Positions 24,525 through 34,764 of a stretch of DNA of 64,000 nucleotides are shown one piece after another. The stretch's first letter is position 1. Each line of letters opens with the position of its first letter. Below the pieces are notes generated by a model. That model searched no databases. It was given only the letters and a program-made list of their open reading frames with translations, and was not told the origin of the DNA. Made by a program: the position numbers and the translations under genes. This DNA comes from Paragonimus skrjabini miyazakii (lineage: Eukaryota; Platyhelminthes; Trematoda; Plagiorchiida; Troglotrematidae): contig JTDE01000022.1 of the NCBI GenBank assembly GCA_014338405.1, positions 312,362 through 376,361 on the forward strand, given 5' to 3'.

Positions 24525-24625
24525 AAGACATATATCACGGGGTGCTAACATTTCGTTCACTCTCTTCTGTCACAAACGTCAAACATTAGAATATACTGGA
24601 CATGAGGATAGCAACAGCAATAGAA
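24525..24625 (-). repeat. Solitary PLE terminal repeat with eroded hammerhead
   Basis: The minus strand aligns end to end with the terminal repeat at 27120-27215: the words GTTTG.GAC, GAGAGTGAAC, GAAATGTTAGCA and ATGTCTTCC fall in order. No PLE coding sequence is recognisable within 400 bases on either side. It may be a solo repeat or the 5' terminal repeat of the PLE at 22960-23905, which has the same orientation. Confidence 0.6.
24541..24577 (-). ncRNA. Decayed hammerhead ribozyme (solo terminal repeat)
   Basis: The helix II segment GAGTGAAC, GAAA and the stem III start ATGTTAGCA are kept. The first core box is CAGAAGA instead of CTGATGA and stem I no longer pairs. Inactive by inspection. 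Confidence 0.55.
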
Positions 24626-24629
24626 ACAA

Positions 24630-25885
24630 TCAACGATTGGGTTTACATGAAACAAGGACTGTTATCAGTTCCACAACAGATAAGTTGTATGAGTCAACAG
24701 TTTTTGCACGCATAGGATAGGACGACGAGTACTGATTATCTTTTACCAAGGAAATACAGTGTGATATTATGTGCATATGCGAAATAAGCGTGAAGTACTT
24801 ACAGTTAACTCATATCAACAAATGTACTGTACACTTTTTTTTCCAGACTGAGAATAATACAAATTGTTTAAAATGTGCGCTCTGGTTTCAGTCTGAGAAG
24901 GGACTACACAAAAACTAGCTAATATATAATAATGAAGCTATGCTTTATAATTAATGGTTTATAAAGCAATGAAACACTGAACTTACCTCCTAATCATCCA
25001 AGCGTCTACCATACTGAAACTGCTGTAGTAAGCCAGACACCTAAGTTTATGTCAGAGTCACATATATGGTGCTAGTCGCAAACACTACGATTTTCCAAGT
25101 GATTTGATTTTCCCATTGTTAGGCAATGCATACAATTTCAAACCGTAGTTATGAGGGGTTGGAAGCGAGTCACAAACAACGTGATGGCAAAGAGCAAGCT
25201 AAATCCTATATCGAAGATAATATTTTAGGAAACAGATGCAATAAGCCGAAATCATTTATAGAGCCCAGGTTTAATTTTTATGATTATAAGTTTCATGAGC
25301 ACTGAGCACAGCTGGGTCATAACCACCAAACTCAACAGATTACTTTTAGCTAAGCGGTGATTAACCTTGTTAACAAGAAAGGTGAACATCTAGAATGTTC
25401 ACCTAACTTCTACTCAAACATGCGAACGAAAGTGACCTTCCGCATACCATAGATACGCAAACTCCACATGGTACAGTCTCATCATCTCACCTGAAGCAAG
25501 TCACTGTTTGGCAAATTCGTATCGTTCTCTGTAACGTACTGCAAATAATGTCCAATTAATAGTGAGTTGAGTTTGATAATCACTACCTTTCCTTGTTTAC
25601 AAACTCGGTTAGTATCACACAATTTCACCCGTTAAAATAACCGCGTTTTACTTCAATGAACCTAGTGGGAGTTGTCAGACATCAAAATGCTTTGTGTAAT
25701 TTTGCACGATTGTTTAAATTACCTGCTTTGAACATTTATTTTATGACTCAGATCCACAACTTCGCTCATGCTACCAGTAGGTAGCGTATACTAGTTTAGC
25801 AACAAATATAAATATTCCGAGTCGTTAACTGGCGTTCCGACAAACGCTTGATAGCATCAATACAAGTGAACAATGTTATGCCATC
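24630..25885. other. No recognisable gene; one perfect small hairpin
   Basis: No coding or repeat match except the hairpin at 25380-25404, listed separately. Confidence 0.5.
25380..25404. repeat. Perfect 10-bp hairpin
   Basis: AGGTGAACAT (25380-25389) and ATGTTCACCT (25395-25404) are exact reverse complements separated by CTAGA. No role is evident. Confidence 0.7.
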
Positions 25886-25891
25886 TCAAGT

Positions 25892-26055
25892 TGGACAGCA
25901 CTTACAATTGATCGCAGCTGTTATATTCTCATGGACTTTCCAGTCGACCCCTGTCGAGAAGAAACATTAGACTCGGGTTTCGCTCTCATCACAGCTCATC
26001 AATGGCGTATATTCTTGTCACAGTCGGAAATAAAACTCCGTTCGTGCCCACGCAT
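25892..26055 (-). mobile_element. Hammerhead-bearing SINE family B, old copy
   Basis: The minus strand has a box B relic (GAGTTTTATTTCC), an altered hammerhead (25965-26006), and then the tail words CGACAGGGGTCGACTGGAAAG and ACAGCTGCGATCAATTG shared with the other three copies. Box A is not clearly kept. Confidence 0.75.
25965..26006 (-). ncRNA. Mutated hammerhead ribozyme (SINE B)
   Basis: On the minus strand the core reads TTGATGA where CTGANGA is expected, so the C3-G8 pair becomes a wobble. GAAA is intact. Helix II keeps GCT...AGC. Stem III is eroded (ACCCGAGT). The stem I strands (GCCA and TAATG) pair partly. Confidence 0.6.
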
Positions 26056-26059
26056 CAGT

Positions 26060-26709
26060 AATTTTAGATAAGCGTTATAGAGCACAACTATAAACCCTCT
26101 TGGCTTCTTAGTCTCTTTCCATTTTATGAAGGAGTGACAGTCTAGAAAATGATTTCGGAAGGTCGAAATTATAATTCTACATTTTTATGTAGAGTTGGCG
26201 GCCTGTACATTGCTTATCTCACGAGACCTTTTATTTTCAGTAAAAAACCACGAGTGACCTCTGGAAAAATTCACTTGTTTCCTTGACAAGGATAAATATA
26301 TGTTGGTCCAAATGTTTTCGTTTGCCTTCATGCCGTTACACTCACGTGAGGAAACAATATATATTTATATCGAGATATTGATGGAACGCTTCACATAGAA
26401 ACCAGTTCATTCCGTTTGTGGTGGCTTGGTTGGTCCATTACGTTATCCTCGTACATTTGCTTAGCCGCGCAGGATGGCTGTCAATCCAATGGATCTATAG
26501 CCACCATAGATGCAATGGTTGTACAAACCACTTTTGTTGAAATAATGCCGGTCAAACTACCTGAGTCCGGTAGCGTCGACAGTTCGGAGTGTTTTCAGTT
26601 GAATGGTTTTCATGGGTTCTTCGATAATACATCGATTTCCATCAAATCTCATTCTTAACCTGTCAAGTAGTTTGGTATTTACTCTGTTATCAAAGTGATG
26701 GTAAACATC
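26060..26709. other. No recognisable gene
   Basis: Contains an 80-codon open frame (26416-26658, +) without motif or second copy. It ends at the left target-site duplication of the next PLE. Confidence 0.45.
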
Positions 26710-26721
26710 AATATCGAAATT
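26710..26721. repeat. Target-site duplication, left copy
   Basis: AATATCGAAATT at 26710-26721 is repeated exactly and in direct orientation at 27267-27278. The two copies abut the outer ends of the inverted-arm PLE insertion. Confidence 0.85.
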
Positions 26722-26857
26722 TCATCAGCGCAGAAAGAAGACATCTGTTGCGATATGTTAACATCTAGTTTACTCTCATCAGTCGCAAACATAAAACATG
26801 TAAGTTATATATGACAGACAATTAGAGATAGACAGGGTATGGACACGCATACAATCA
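26722..26857 (-). repeat. Inverted PLE terminal repeat
   Basis: Reverse complement of 27096-27235 with scattered substitutions. Matching blocks include TCAGCGCAGAAAGAAGACAT, GATATGTTAACAT, ATGACAGACA and GATAGACAGGGT. The outer end abuts the target-site duplication and the inner end joins the truncated ORF. Confidence 0.9.
26748..26789 (-). ncRNA. Hammerhead ribozyme with one broken core box (left arm)
   Basis: Minus strand: stem I TTGCGA with TCGCAA (6 bp), an intact CTGATGA, the helix II segment GAGTAAAC, TAGA where GAAA is required, stem III ATGT-TA-ACAT, and A at the cleavage position. The G12 and A14 changes should abolish cleavage. Confidence 0.8.
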
Positions 26858-26860
26858 CAC

Positions 26861-27079
26861 CACGGTGAATCTGGTACTCGAAGCCCCGCATCATCGATTG
26901 CCAGACACCTCATAGTAACAGGTCACCAGGTGGACCCACTAAACTCTTTCAAAATATTGTTACGTCATCAGAACCCGAAACTACTGGCCTTTAGCGAAGC
27001 CATGCTGATTAGAGCTCACCAGCCGGCGCTATGTGCACAAAGGTGGGTGAAGCAACCTATAGGGTTGCCGTTGTGGTGA
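26861..27079 (+). pseudogene. PLE GIY-YIG endonuclease C-terminus (5'-truncated, otherwise open)
   Basis: A continuous 72-codon frame reads SSIARHLIVTGHQVDPLNSF, then FSEAMLIRAHQPALCAQRW and LPLW before the TGA at 27077-27079. These are the characteristic blocks that follow the GIY-YIG core in PLE proteins. The catalytic Tyr and Gly part is missing because the copy is 5'-truncated at the inverted arm. There is no internal stop, unlike the other PLE copies. Confidence 0.85.
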
Positions 27080-27095
27080 TGACATAGTAAATGTT

Positions 27096-27266
27096 GTGAC
27101 TGTATACGTGTCCAAACCCTGTCTATTTCTAAGTGTCTGTCATAAATAACTTGCATGTTTTACGTTTGCGACTAATGAGAGTAAACGAAATGTTAACATA
27201 TCGCAACATGTCTTCTTTCTGCGCTGATGAAGTTAGTGAAGGAAACCCAGTGTTTCAAGTTTTGTG
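27096..27266 (+). repeat. Direct (3') PLE terminal repeat
   Basis: Starts 16 bases after the ORF stop and ends at the target-site duplication. It carries a hammerhead at 27166-27206 and then TGTCTTCTTTCTGCGCTGATG. Decayed relatives lie at 2960-3075, 4770-4890, 10805-10905, 24525-24625 and 38400-38530. Confidence 0.88.
27166..27206 (+). ncRNA. Hammerhead ribozyme with one broken core box (right arm)
   Basis: Stem I is TTGCGA (27166-27171) with TCGCAA (27201-27206). The core is CTAATGA at 27172-27178, where G5 is changed to A. The helix II segment is GAGTAAAC, GAAA is at 27187-27190, stem III is ATGT-TA-ACAT, and the cleavage-site base is A at 27200. The GAAA box broken in the left arm is intact here, and the CTGATGA box broken here is intact there. 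Confidence 0.82.
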
Positions 27267-27278
27267 AATATCGAAATT
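27267..27278. repeat. Target-site duplication, right copy
   Basis: Exact second copy of AATATCGAAATT (26710-26721). Confidence 0.85.
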
Positions 27279-27279
27279 A

Positions 27280-27745
27280 ACAAATCTGCCAAAGATGTAC
27301 GAAAAAATAATTATAAGTTCAGCCCTTCTGAAGAAAACTGCAGTTCATACGGTTTCAATGATCGCTATTTTTCCGTGGACTGGGAGAGATTTAAACCAGA
27401 AACGTTTTAGCTACCTTTAAATTTCAGAACAACAAATGGTGTTGACACTAAATGTAGACATTACCTCCCAATCATTTCAGTGTTACAACAAGAGAAAGCA
27501 AAATCACTGAATGGAACTCAGTTTCCCTCACTAAATATTCCAAATTAATTGAAACGCAGTGGCAAATTTCAGAAATATTCATACGTTTTACATGAAGAAT
27601 AAATAGCAGCATGGCCATCAATGATTTTCGTTCATCAGTCGGTATATTACAACATATTTTCTAGGTAGGCTATAGAATGGCCGACATTGTTTTACCAGTT
27701 TGGACATAAACTCTACATGACTTGAATAGTCTGACTATTTGCATA
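27280..27745. other. No recognisable gene
   Basis: AT-rich filler between the PLE insertion and SINE A. I see nothing supportable in it. Confidence 0.5.
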
Positions 27746-27746
27746 A

Positions 27747-27888
27747 ATTACTAATAAGTAGTTTGGCAGATTCCATAATTTAGAAGAGATCCATTTGCGA
27801 AAAATCTGGACTTCGGCTGGATTCAAACCAGCGAGAGAGACACCATGCCCAAACACGGCCAGCGCTCTACCAGCTGAACTACGAAACA
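27747..27888 (-). mobile_element. tRNA-derived SINE family A, longest copy
   Basis: The minus strand has TTTCGTAGTTCAGCTGG (box A), GCTGG-TTTGAAT-CCAGC (T arm and box B), the tail CCAGATTTTTCGCAAATGG, and then the body CTGCCAAACTACTTATTAG. The body continues as in 84-160, which sets the 3' limit near 27750. The box B change from TTCGAAT to TTTGAAT probably weakens Pol III transcription. Confidence 0.82.
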
Positions 27889-27889
27889 T

Positions 27890-30000
27890 AAACTCTTTTT
27901 TGCTTTAAGTGCTTTGGAAGAAACCATCACATCACTTGGACAAGCTGCAACTTCAGCTGATTTTGTATTTTACTCATACGGATAGCGAACGTGAAAAAAA
28001 CACAAATCAGAGGATGTGGGTTTTAACATGTAGTAACATAGTAGATTAAAAAGAAGTCCAACAGATCAATTCAGCACACAACAGGACGAGTCTACTTACA
28101 AAGAGACAGATGAGAGTTTACTGAGCCATGCTTGCAAATTTCTTGCAAGCGGCTGCACATTTTTGTAAAATGGTATGCTCCCATTTTAACACTGTTTGCG
28201 GATGAAAGCTTACAAGATGGTGCAATATTTAAGGAATTTCGAGAAATGATGTTGGCGACGCGTCGGAGATATGCAGCGTACAAACTGGTTGCTCTTAAAT
28301 GTAAAATACAACTACAAAAATCTAGTCTGGTTCACCTTACAATGTTTAGAATGCTCCAGAAAACATGTATTATCTATACAATTGAAGGTGCTATAATGTC
28401 TAAAAACTGACATTCGATTCACCTTGTTTTTCGCGTGTACAGAGGTCAAATAAGATCATACGAAAGGTCACTCAGGATTAAGGTCGAAGGTATAGTATCA
28501 TTTTTTAATTAATTCTTAACAGGTACATCACATAGAAGATAAGCAAGAAACATTTTTTAGTAGCCTTTGCGATTATCAATGCCGTTGGATTGTGGAGAAA
28601 TGGTTGAAATGAAACAAGCGCGTCTTTCTCTAAAAGTGACATACAGCCTTGGTGTGAAAGAATATATCATTATGAGAAGCACTTCAAATTTCATCACAAT
28701 CAATTGGCGGCAGCCAATATATGCATGCATATATGCCAGATCTGAATACCGGGACTGCCTGAGTGACTAGACACGATAAACTTCTGATCTTGAATTATGC
28801 ACATATATACTCTGTTGTAAATATAATTAGAACTGACGACAAATGAAGTTATATTGTATAAACTCACAATTCAGCTAGTCAGTATCAAGAATGTCAACCC
28901 GGTATTGTATTTGAATCGATAAGTTTCTTAAATTTATGGAGAACGGAAAGACTTTGGCATATCCTAAACAAATGCACATGTTGATTTGAGTCGAGTTACG
29001 AATAGTGCGCTTGATCAAATAGATAACTTGTCTGCCCATCCGTTTGACGTCATTGGTATAAACGCCCACTCACCGTTTGCAGTTTTCACATCAATGGGTA
29101 AAGTATATCAGGCCGAATCCGCAACACTTCAGATGAGCATTGAAATTCTGTGAACGAACAGTCTTCAACATAAACTCACTAACTTAGTAAGAATTGAAAC
29201 ATTCACAATGGTTGCAGTGTCTTTAGAGTGTATTGAAAACGATGTACCACATAAGTTACAGCTTTGTGGTAGGTTCTGTAGAGAATTGGATGATAGTATA
29301 TCCACCCGCAGGTGAATGCGCGAGAGAGATTTACTTGCTTACTTAGTTTCGTTTGTTGATATCAGTTGATAACTTGATATCACGCAGGACAAGACCGGCG
29401 ATATGACTAGTATACCACCGCTCGAACCTCCTTGTATTGACGATTAGTGAAGGTCAAACAGCCAGAATATAAAATGTGACTGATGTCTAGCGCATACATC
29501 AATATCAACTAAGGTTACAATCACGTATCAGGCGCATGTAGGTATAGGAATAGGATGTTAGAACTGCTCATATGAAAATAATAACATTTTTAGTAAAGGA
29601 AAATATGGTTTATGCAGAAAATTTGATGGACTTATTGATAGTATTCTTTCCGTTGTTTTCTTGATCGTTGCTAGTTGCTCCTGTTAGTGCCAAGCGCACA
29701 GCATGTGCTCAGGTTCAAATGGTTTCCATTTACGGTCTTGATTCTTATAGAATTTGATATGGTCCACAATTGAACGCAGTCTCTCAGGAGAACTATAAAC
29801 ACTTAACATAACAGCAGAACAAGTCGAAACACTGATGGTTTACTTCAATCAAACAGTCGCTAGTTATTAATATATACAAAACTAAAACAAGTGAAATCTG
29901 CAAGTTAAAGATTAAGGTAAACACTTATCAGTCAGTAATGCATTTGCAAAATCCACCTAATGAGATGTTACAGTATGAACCAGAAAGAGTTCGAGGATGT
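27890..30000. other. No recognisable gene
   Basis: Open frames up to 92 codons (28132-28410, +) overlap minus-strand frames and show no motif. The words CAGATGAGAGTTTAC near 28100 recall the PLE ribozyme but lack its flanks. Confidence 0.45.
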
Positions 30001-30004
30001 TTTC

Positions 30005-30340
30005 ACAATCTCAATTCGAAATATTTTAACTGCAACAAAGATGGGAACATTGAACAGAAAAGTCAGGAACAGTATACATTTTACTGCATCTCCTCAGGTG
30101 GACACTTTGGTCCACGGTTTTGTGTAGCGACGTTCAATAGATATTGTGAAGCGATACAACAAGATCAATAATGACACACATGCTAACGCGCATCGATTAC
30201 GAACGCAACCTGACACAGAAGAAGGAATCTTTCTGTGCGCAAACTAGTGGTTTCTACTGGCTGGTTGCTAACGTCCACGCGAACCGGAACAGCTGTTGAC
30301 GTGTTGTTCATTAATTTATCTGAAAGCCTGTCTGCAGGGT
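30005..30340 (+). repeat. Dispersed repeat family R2, copy 1 (possible old ORF)
   Basis: Collinear with 48690-49015: TGCATCTCCTCAGGT, TTTGTGTA..G.C.TTCA, CAA.A.GATCAATAA and the later block CTGAAAGCCTGTCTG all recur in order. In both copies a frame ends at the same place after C-E-x-x-Q-Q-x-Q, and a second frame has an NLSES motif. The parallel stops and shared peptides suggest descent from a coding element of unknown type. Confidence 0.6.
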
Positions 30341-30344
30341 TTGA

Positions 30345-33300
30345 CAAGTCAACAAACCACGGACGATCGAGAACATAGATACATTTTGTAGCGTCATATT
30401 TTGTCCGAGTGGAGTTTCACGATATCCATGACTGAAGTGAACTTGTTGATTTAATTGCACGTGTGAAATGTTCAGTTACTAGTTTATGTAATCAGGGGAT
30501 TGTGACACTTACAAAACCTACAGCACGAAAACTTTGTCAGTATTGTAGTGGCATCCAAACAGTCGAAATTGCCTGTAACCTGATGTCACAACGGATGGCG
30601 TGATTGAGCTGGCTTCGACGATTCCTTTGGTTGAGGTCCCAACTAACTGTCTTCCCATCGTACCCGGAGTCTCACTTGCAGTAATCGTTTATAGTTTTTA
30701 TTGATTCATCCAGCATCAACAGTTCCCTTGTTAGTGTAGGGGCCATTATGCTTTGGCAGAAGTTTGAAAAGAAATTCATTGCAATGCATGTGAATGTTAT
30801 CTACACAATGAAAGAACAAGCCACTGATTTTATGAAGCTTACGTAATCTGTGTCAAGAGATTAACCTTAGAATGGTGGTGTATCTGTTGGGATTCATTTA
30901 GTGACGTGCATATGTTCTTTCCTAAAAATTAATCTTGTTTCAAGTGACGCGCTTCAAGTAAACTGTTTGACGAGCAACTAAATGACTAACCTAAACTTGT
31001 ACTTTTAATATTATGTAGCTAAATGGTAGAAAATCTGGTATATTTCATGAAAGACTAGGTTTGAGCCATCAGGATTGTTTTAAAAAAATGCTCATAAACA
31101 TAAAAGTGAATAACGGCTGAGAACTTGATGACAATAAACTAAGGAACAAACACAGTGAATCAACAAAAAACATATTAAACCTTGACATTATTAGAAAGGC
31201 AAGTGAATGAGGTATTACCTAATAAGTTTTAGTTTACCTTGGATAGTGGGCTGTTTACAGTAGACAGTCACTCATGATACATCTTAACTCAATCCTAATG
31301 ACCAGCTGTCTGCCCATTACAAACTTAGTTTGGACACTTAGTTACACTGATGCTCCAATTTTCAGTTTTACAAAAGTTCATTATCAAACAAGGATAATCT
31401 GAAGAAAGCGGTTGCATTCTATCAAAGTTCGTTCCTAATACACTAGAAAGCTATTTAACACTTTCCACAGAACATGCGATAGAAGAATCATACATACAAT
31501 ACCATTTAATGTTTATGTCACTGCATTCGAACAAAGTGAGAGTGTGTTCCCGTTGTGCACAACTAAGATTTCTGAGTTCATATAAAGGTTCCTAATGACC
31601 AAATGTAATCTGCTATCGATTTCAAACCAATTTATCAGTTTTCTGACCAAATCAAAAATGATTTACATTGCTCCAGGCACTGATTACTGATTTATCTGAA
31701 ATAATCCGTGATTAGTTCTAGAACTTAATGGTTGAGACAGACAAGTTTGTTTCGCTGGTTTGTTTCCCAAACCTTTTATTTACAGGAATGTGTCTATGGT
31801 ACTAGTGAATTAAATAATGCAGACTAACTGAAAAAATCATGCTGTGCTTTTTCATTTATTCCCAGGCAAGTTTGCTGTCAAAATGATTGCTTCATATGAT
31901 ATTGTCAAGCATAAGTCATAATCACAACATAACTGTGAGAACATCAGGTCATAGACATAACAAATTTAAATCAACAATTCCACAAATAAAATTGACAGTG
32001 ACTGTTGGCAATTTGTGGGCAGTCTTTAGACTTCTGAGCTCATAATTACATGGACAACGTTTGTTTAGTCAACTGCTGGTTGTATCACCCAAACAAAATT
32101 TCTTGTGGATGAAGCTGACCCTTTTCTGTCACCTTTTATTATACTGTCGATGTGTGAAACGTACTTGACATAACTGTTGTCAGGCAAGTATTCTGTACTG
32201 CAATCCTTCATGCAATACACGTTCATCAGTATGGACGAAAATCCGGTGCACATGCAGACTAGGCTATTGAAGTATGAGCGGTCTAGCTGAGAAAAAAACT
32301 GAAAAGCGCACGGGCAGAATAGTGATTTTAATCGTTATTATATTTGACGGAGGAGATATTTTTAAGTAATTAGAAACTCAAAGGAAGCAGTCAGAGTACA
32401 TAAGCTGCAGAGTGAACACTTCTCATTCACTCATTCATACGAAATTTACTTTAGCTGGAATCAAGGGTGTGTTGGTAGTGAATCGACTGATTTCTATAAG
32501 CCATTACGTCCAGGAACGGGTTAGGTTCATAAACGATTGCTTCTATGCACACGTAGCTGGTTTCAGTCGGCTGACTGCGGCCACCTCAGTGAACCACATG
32601 AATTTCGGACTGAAATAACGTAAAATGCTGAATCCACACGTCCAGTGAACAAAATGAATAGTGATCATAACGTGTGTTGCAATTGCAGACACTGATCGTT
32701 TGCTTGCTCCAGCAACATTGCCACGCTTCTGCACCTATCTAAGCGAATATTCATTCAGTCTGGAAGTCAGACATCTTTCGGTTTTGATTATGTCATTTTC
32801 ACCGTAACTAAGTAACGTATTGAAAATAGCATGAATCTGAGCCAGTAGGTTGCTCTCGTCTGGTCAAGAGCACTGATAGTTGAGTGAGAGCAATAATTTG
32901 CACACCCATTCCAAATTATAATGGACTGAAACATACAGCGTTTATTGTTTCTTTGCTATACGCATTTCGATCTAATGGCAGTGGTCATACGTTTTTTGTA
33001 AGTTAGGGACTTCTTTGTTTAACTAATGTATCATTTACTAGAAATAACGAATGCCAACTGAATGTATTAACGATAAAGTTCGACTGGCATATATATTGGA
33101 TATTGAAACGAGTAGGTACAAACTGTTTTGCCTGAAAAAAGTGAATATCCGAATGACCATTCTGTGCGTTTTTTACTAAGCTGCATGTCGATGTATCACT
33201 ATCTGTCTCGTGTACTTTCAAAAAAAATCAATAGACAGTCCGCAGTTTATTAACCAAATAACTGTTTCCGAAACCTCAAGTTCAAATTGCTAGTTTTCAA

Positions 33301-34076
33301 CCCGAATGCCATTTTTTCCATTACATCAATCTAACCACTTTCTTATTTATTATGTAAGATTATCATGTAATAATGGTAATTGTCACTACGTGTCAGATAA
33401 TTATGTTGTACACCTATTCTGCGGCTGTTTCTTCGTCTCTGTTCCAGATTGGCGGTGCATTTTTATCTGCCAGCCGATTCATACACACCGACCCGTGGCG
33501 GAGTTGTGTTCATCTCAGTTTAGAAAGCGTTCCCGACCATCCATATGAACAACTGTGTTGAATAACTTTCGGTTAACCTAAAACAAAGTAAAATGTAATT
33601 AAACATATGTATACAGAGTAACCTCTTAAACACACTACTTAATGTGCGTCTTTATGACGATCATGTTTCTAAGGGATGGTGTGGTCTATACACATCTTTC
33701 ATTCCTGATATATTCAACAACATATTAATGTGTATCCTCTTTATCACACTCATCACTACATTATATTCCGTCACACTCACTTTTTTGGATCAAGTCTGTT
33801 GATGTTACCAGCAACTGCCTGAACACTGGCTAGTTGACGTCACACTACGAGCCAAATGTATTACTGTTTAAAAAAAGGTTGATGATTACTCGTGTGGTGA
33901 TGGCTTGCCGGTGTGTCACACCATGGTTTCATCAATCGTGCACTTAACTCGTCTCAATGCCTTCCAAATAATCCCTTCGATTCATATTCTGTGCGAACAT
34001 ATCTTCAGTATAAATCAAAACATTTAATCTTGCGAATTGTAAATTGGGTTTCTTTTAACGTATTATAGTATATTAT
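30345..34076. other. No recognisable gene
   Basis: AT-rich. Short frames only (80 codons or fewer), none with a motif. No SINE or PLE signature seen. Confidence 0.5.
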
Positions 34077-34628
34077 ACGTGGCGTCAAAAATACGTCCGG
34101 TTGTCGCTGAAAGGAAGAGTACATAATGCTTGTGTGCGTTCCATTTTGCATTATGGTTCGGAAACGTGGCCTGTTCACAAAGATATCAGCAGGCTTGCTG
34201 TGTTTGACCATCGTTGTCTCCGCCAAATAGGTCCCATTAAGCGAACTGATCGCGTGAACAATGTGGCTGTTCGCCGGCACGCATTCTGGAACGTTCGGGA
34301 TGCTCGTTCAATTGGTCAACTAATCACGTTGCACAGCTTGCGATGGTTGGGTCACGTACTCCGTATGTCATCTGATCGTTTACCGTACCGGGCATTGCAA
34401 ATTGAGACCACCAACGGTTGGGTGAAATCGCGTGGTGGTCAAACGAAGATGTGGTCACGAAATATGAAAATCCTGACTGCCTCACTGAGCAGAGTGGGTA
34501 GGTGTCGCCTGCCTGGATGGCGTCCTCGTGATCACTCGAACCGCTGGTTGGAGACACTATCCGAGATGGCCGTGTGTCGCAGTAAATGGCTTACATGTAT
34601 CCAGACCATTTCCAGTTCTTCCGCTTAA
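34077..34628 (+). pseudogene. Reverse transcriptase C-terminal region of RTE-type LINE
   Basis: About 184 codons without a stop, the best-preserved coding stretch of the window. Family blocks run in order: YVRLSLKGRVHNACVRSIL, HYGSETWPV, VFDHRCLRQI, RVNNVAVRR, then LHSLRWLGHVLRM, the arginine-rich RGGQTKMW, SRVGRCRLPGWRPRDH and WLETLSEMA. These are the post-catalytic segments that follow the RT palm in RTE/CR1-like elements of flatworms. The RT catalytic motifs lie upstream and are absent because of truncation. There is no usable start codon context, so expression as a protein is not expected. Confidence 0.87.
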
Positions 34629-34760
34629 TATTCTTTTAATAATTTTCAACTTTCTTAGTAACATTTTCTTCTAGGATATTTCAAGTCACTGTTGAGATGA
34701 GTAGCGTCCCGAGCCACAACATCTTCGGTCAGGCTCATGGTTGCTATGATGATGAGTAAA
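34077..34760 (+). mobile_element. 3' end of an RTE-type LINE
   Basis: A long open frame (to the stop at 34626-34628) is followed by about 130 bases of 3' sequence ending in a TGATGATGAG run. RTE-type LINEs end in such short tandem repeats. The element is 5'-truncated near 34077, as is normal for LINE copies. Confidence 0.8.
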
Positions 34761-34764
34761 TTCC

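Larger units (their letters stand above)
26722..27266 (+). mobile_element. 545-bp PLE insertion with inverted hammerhead terminal repeats
   Basis: The unit has four parts in order: an inverted terminal repeat on the minus strand (26722-26857), the last 72 codons of the PLE endonuclease on the plus strand (26861-27079), a short spacer, and a direct terminal repeat on the plus strand (27096-27266). The arms match over about 136 bases. The right arm is 31 bases longer and ends with CCCAGTGTTTCAAG. A 12-bp direct duplication flanks the whole unit. This is a 5'-truncated PLE copy. Terminal repeats in inverted orientation are known for Penelope. The arm similarity makes it one of the younger insertions here. 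Confidence 0.9.
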
